From Alphaproteobacteria bacterium (GTDB lineage: Bacteria > Pseudomonadota > Alphaproteobacteria > Rhizobiales > CAJQND01): DNA of 64,000 nucleotides. The notes below the pieces were generated by a model that worked only from the letters and a program-made list of their open reading frames with translations, was not told the DNA's origin and made no database searches. The translations under genes and the position numbers were made by a program. Below are positions 62,319 to 64,000 of this stretch, one piece after another (the stretch's first letter is position 1; each line of letters starts with the position of its first letter). The DNA is taken from positions 62,001-126,000 of the forward strand of contig JAAEUE010000136.1 in the NCBI GenBank assembly GCA_024227565.1. Reading direction: 5' to 3'.

Positions 62319-62771
62319 ATGCTGAACGAAATATACAATAAGCAGATCCTGCAATTTGCCGCAGACATCCATCATATTGGACGTCTTGAGGCACCTGACG
62401 CTTCGGCAACCGCGCATTCAAAGCTGTGTGGCTCGAAGGTCAAAGTTGATCTGTGTATGACAGACGGGCGGGTTAGTGAATTTGCGCACGACGTGAAGGC
62501 ATGTGCGCTCGGACAGGCCTCCTCCTCAATTATGTCTCGTCACGTTTTAGGGGCGACTGGCGAAGAATTGCGCAGCGTGCGTGCCCAGATGCACGCCATG
62601 TTAAAAGACAATGGCGAACCGCCTAACGGCAAGTGGGCAGATCTGGAGATCCTTTTGCCGGTCAGAGATTTCAAGGCGCGGCATACCTCAACTCTACTGA
62701 CCTTTGATGCGGTTTGCGATGCGGTCGATCAAATTGAGGCTGCATCCGGAACGTCCCAAGCCACTGGTTGA
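62319..62771 (+). CDS. Iron-sulfur cluster assembly scaffold protein (IscU/NifU-N type)
   Basis: A 150-residue IscU-like scaffold. It has the three cluster cysteines C37 (HSKLCGSKVKVDL), C62 (VKACALGQASSSI) and C133 (DAVCDAV). The usual aspartate after the first cysteine (CGD) is serine here, which is common in the alphaproteobacterial version that lies next to folE. An N-terminal ML(N)EIYNKQILQFAA helix is typical. It would hold Fe-S clusters during assembly. Its divergent position from folE is conserved in Hyphomicrobiales. Confidence 0.9.
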   Translation: MLNEIYNKQILQFAADIHHIGRLEAPDASATAHSKLCGSKVKVDLCMTDGRVSEFAHDVKACALGQASSSIMSRHVLGATGEELRSVRAQMHAMLKDNGEPPNGKWADLEILLPVRDFKARHTSTLLTFDAVCDAVDQIEAASGTSQATG

Positions 62772-62887
62772 AATTGGCCCTGGCAACACATTTTCACAGA
62801 TTGCGGTGCGCTTGGGCGCTTGTAAACTGGCCTGAGGCCCGGCAAGAGTTGTCGGCACACACGCGCATAGCTTGAGGGAGAGTTGGA

Positions 62888-63778
62888 ATGTCGGCGATTG
62901 GATTTATCGGTCTGGGCAACATGGGCAGCCATATGGCTGCAAACCTTGTTAAGGCCGGCCATGAGGTTAAAGGCTTTGATGTTGTTACCAGTAATGTCGA
63001 TGCATTTGTGAGCGCGGGTGGTGTGGCGGCCAGTTCGATATCTGAGGCGTCGAGCTCTGTAGACATGGTTGTGACCATGTTGCCGGCTGGCAAGCATGTG
63101 CGCGAGGTTTACACCAGTGCTGAGGGGATCCTGGCGAGCGCAAACCCAGGTACGCTGCTGATCGATAGCTCAACCATCGACGTTACCAGTGCACGCGCCG
63201 TTGCGGAGGCGGCGCAAAAATCCGGCATGCAGATGATCGACGCTCCCGTGTCCGGTGGTGTCGGGGGCGCAGAAGCGGGAACCCTGACCTTCATGGTTGG
63301 CGGCGGTGATGAAACATTCGAACAAGCACGCCCGGTTCTGGAGGCGATGGGCAAGAACATTTTTCATGCCGGCGGCGCGGGCAATGGCCAGGCAGCAAAG
63401 ATCTGCAACAATATGATCCTTGGTATTTCGATGATTGGGGTGTGCGAGGCGTTTGTGTTGGCTGAGCAGCTCGGGCTCGATCATCAAAAACTATTCGACA
63501 TCTCCTCAACCGCTTCTGGTCAATGCTGGTCACTGACAACGTACTGTCCGGTGCCAGGACCTATCCCCACAACACCTGCCAACAACGGCTACAAGCCTGG
63601 ATTTAGCGTGGGCATGATGCTGAAAGACCTAAAGCTTGCCCAAGATGCAGCCCAGGCCTCTAACGCCGCAACGCCTCTTGGCGCGCAGGCCGCTGCGGTT
63701 TATGCGCTGTTCGAGGCTGCCGGCCACGCAGATACGGACTTTTCCGGGATCATAAAGCTGCTTCGCGGCAACGCGTGA
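62888..63778 (+). CDS. mmsB: 3-hydroxyisobutyrate dehydrogenase
   Basis: Oxidises 3-hydroxyisobutyrate to methylmalonate semialdehyde with NAD in valine breakdown. A 296-residue beta-hydroxyacid dehydrogenase. The N-terminal Rossmann motif is GFIGLGNMGSHMAANL. The substrate motif DAPVSGGVGGAEAGTLTFMV and the catalytic lysine in AAKICNNMILG (K171) follow. The C-terminal TASGQCWSLTTYCPVPGPIP and GFSVGMMLKDLKLA are hallmarks of true HIBADH. ATG 62888 follows GAGGGAGAG. Together with the isovaleryl-CoA dehydrogenase gene it points to branched-chain amino-acid use. Confidence 0.95.
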   Translation: MSAIGFIGLGNMGSHMAANLVKAGHEVKGFDVVTSNVDAFVSAGGVAASSISEASSSVDMVVTMLPAGKHVREVYTSAEGILASANPGTLLIDSSTIDVTSARAVAEAAQKSGMQMIDAPVSGGVGGAEAGTLTFMVGGGDETFEQARPVLEAMGKNIFHAGGAGNGQAAKICNNMILGISMIGVCEAFVLAEQLGLDHQKLFDISSTASGQCWSLTTYCPVPGPIPTTPANNGYKPGFSVGMMLKDLKLAQDAAQASNAATPLGAQAAAVYALFEAAGHADTDFSGIIKLLRGNA

Positions 63779-64000
63779 GGCTTTGGGGGCCCCGGATTAT
63801 GGCTGTATGTTGGTTTGAACGCTGTAAAACCGGCGGCGCGCGCCGCTTGAAACATGGGTTCAGGTCTATTTTGCCTTAAACTTGATCGAATGACGGTAAA
63901 TGAGTCCTTTCTCGATTCAGCTCCAAAACCGGCAATCGTAAACAAAATCCCCGGGGGTTAATTACCCTCGTGTGTCAAACAGAACCATCGGCGAAATTCT
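63779..64000. other. Right-edge region without a supported gene
   Basis: 222 bases after mmsB. A perfect palindrome GCGGCGCGCGCCGC lies at 63833-63846 with no T run, so it is only a weak terminator candidate. A minus-strand frame of 81 codons is open (63700-63945), but it overlaps mmsB and has no recognisable family. Confidence 0.35.

Noticed and set aside
63700..63945. 81-codon minus-strand frame at the right edge
   Set aside because: It overlaps the end of mmsB, has no recognisable family and no ribosome-binding site.

Overview
The window looks like a chromosomal segment from an alphaproteobacterium, most likely a marine member of the Hyphomicrobiales (Rhizobiales) or a close relative. DNA is GC-rich throughout, with densely packed genes. 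Pointers to this assignment are the folE-hisI-patatin group divergent from an IscU/NifU-like scaffold gene, a BTLCP-PilZ pair, an HpnN-like RND protein, a DddP-type DMSP lyase, and TRAP and peptide-type ABC uptake operons. I see no insertion sequence, phage, integrase, CRISPR array or rRNA. There are two tRNAs, Leu(GAG) and Val(TAC). The species cannot be named from the sequence.

Layout. 1-5.3 kb: the start of a PilZ-like gene cut by the window edge, putA, panC and a glycosyltransferase. 5.3-11 kb: a secreted unknown, a small acidic RTX protein, a LysR regulator with a dicarboxylate/amino-acid symporter, and a membrane-anchored MOSC protein. 11.3-15 kb: an HpnN-like RND/MMPL transporter behind two small secreted proteins. 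15-20.6 kb: an SDR, a frameshifted GST, a Rieske oxygenase with a glutamate bridging motif of the quaternary-amine type, a divergent dddP homologue, a GFA-fold protein and a DUF899 protein. This is a plausible methylated-osmolyte neighbourhood.

21.8-34 kb: a compact exopolysaccharide locus. It has an ABC exporter, a Wzy/O-antigen-ligase-like protein, an initiating sugar-phosphate transferase, a GT4 glycosyltransferase and a Wza-like lipoprotein. It also has a Wzz/GumC-like protein fused to a degenerate tyrosine-kinase domain, a CelD/HfsK-type GNAT and a polysaccharide deacetylase. The parts list resembles holdfast or unipolar polysaccharide machinery.

34-42.7 kb: mostly housekeeping: lipB, tRNA-Leu, mgtE, an isovaleryl-CoA dehydrogenase, an HU protein with a clear terminator, tRNA-Val, a 5'-nucleotidase-like phosphoesterase and an orphan molybdenum hydroxylase large subunit. 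42.6-55.3 kb: a probable single catabolic unit. A GntR/UTRA regulator, a TRAP transporter, an RraA-like protein, a five-gene peptide-type ABC importer and a ThDP enzyme all lie on the minus strand. A LigI-like amidohydrolase is divergent from the regulator, with an operator-like palindrome between them. 55.3-64 kb: an ArsR-SRPBCC pair, BTLCP and PilZ proteins, a PAS protein, a rhomboid protease, patatin, hisI, folE, an Fe-S scaffold and 3-hydroxyisobutyrate dehydrogenase. With the isovaleryl-CoA dehydrogenase, the last enzyme suggests branched-chain amino-acid catabolism.

Functions are assigned by recognising family motifs in the translations; no database search was run. Starts were moved inward from the longest frame where a Shine-Dalgarno site, a signal peptide or a neighbouring gene argued for it.
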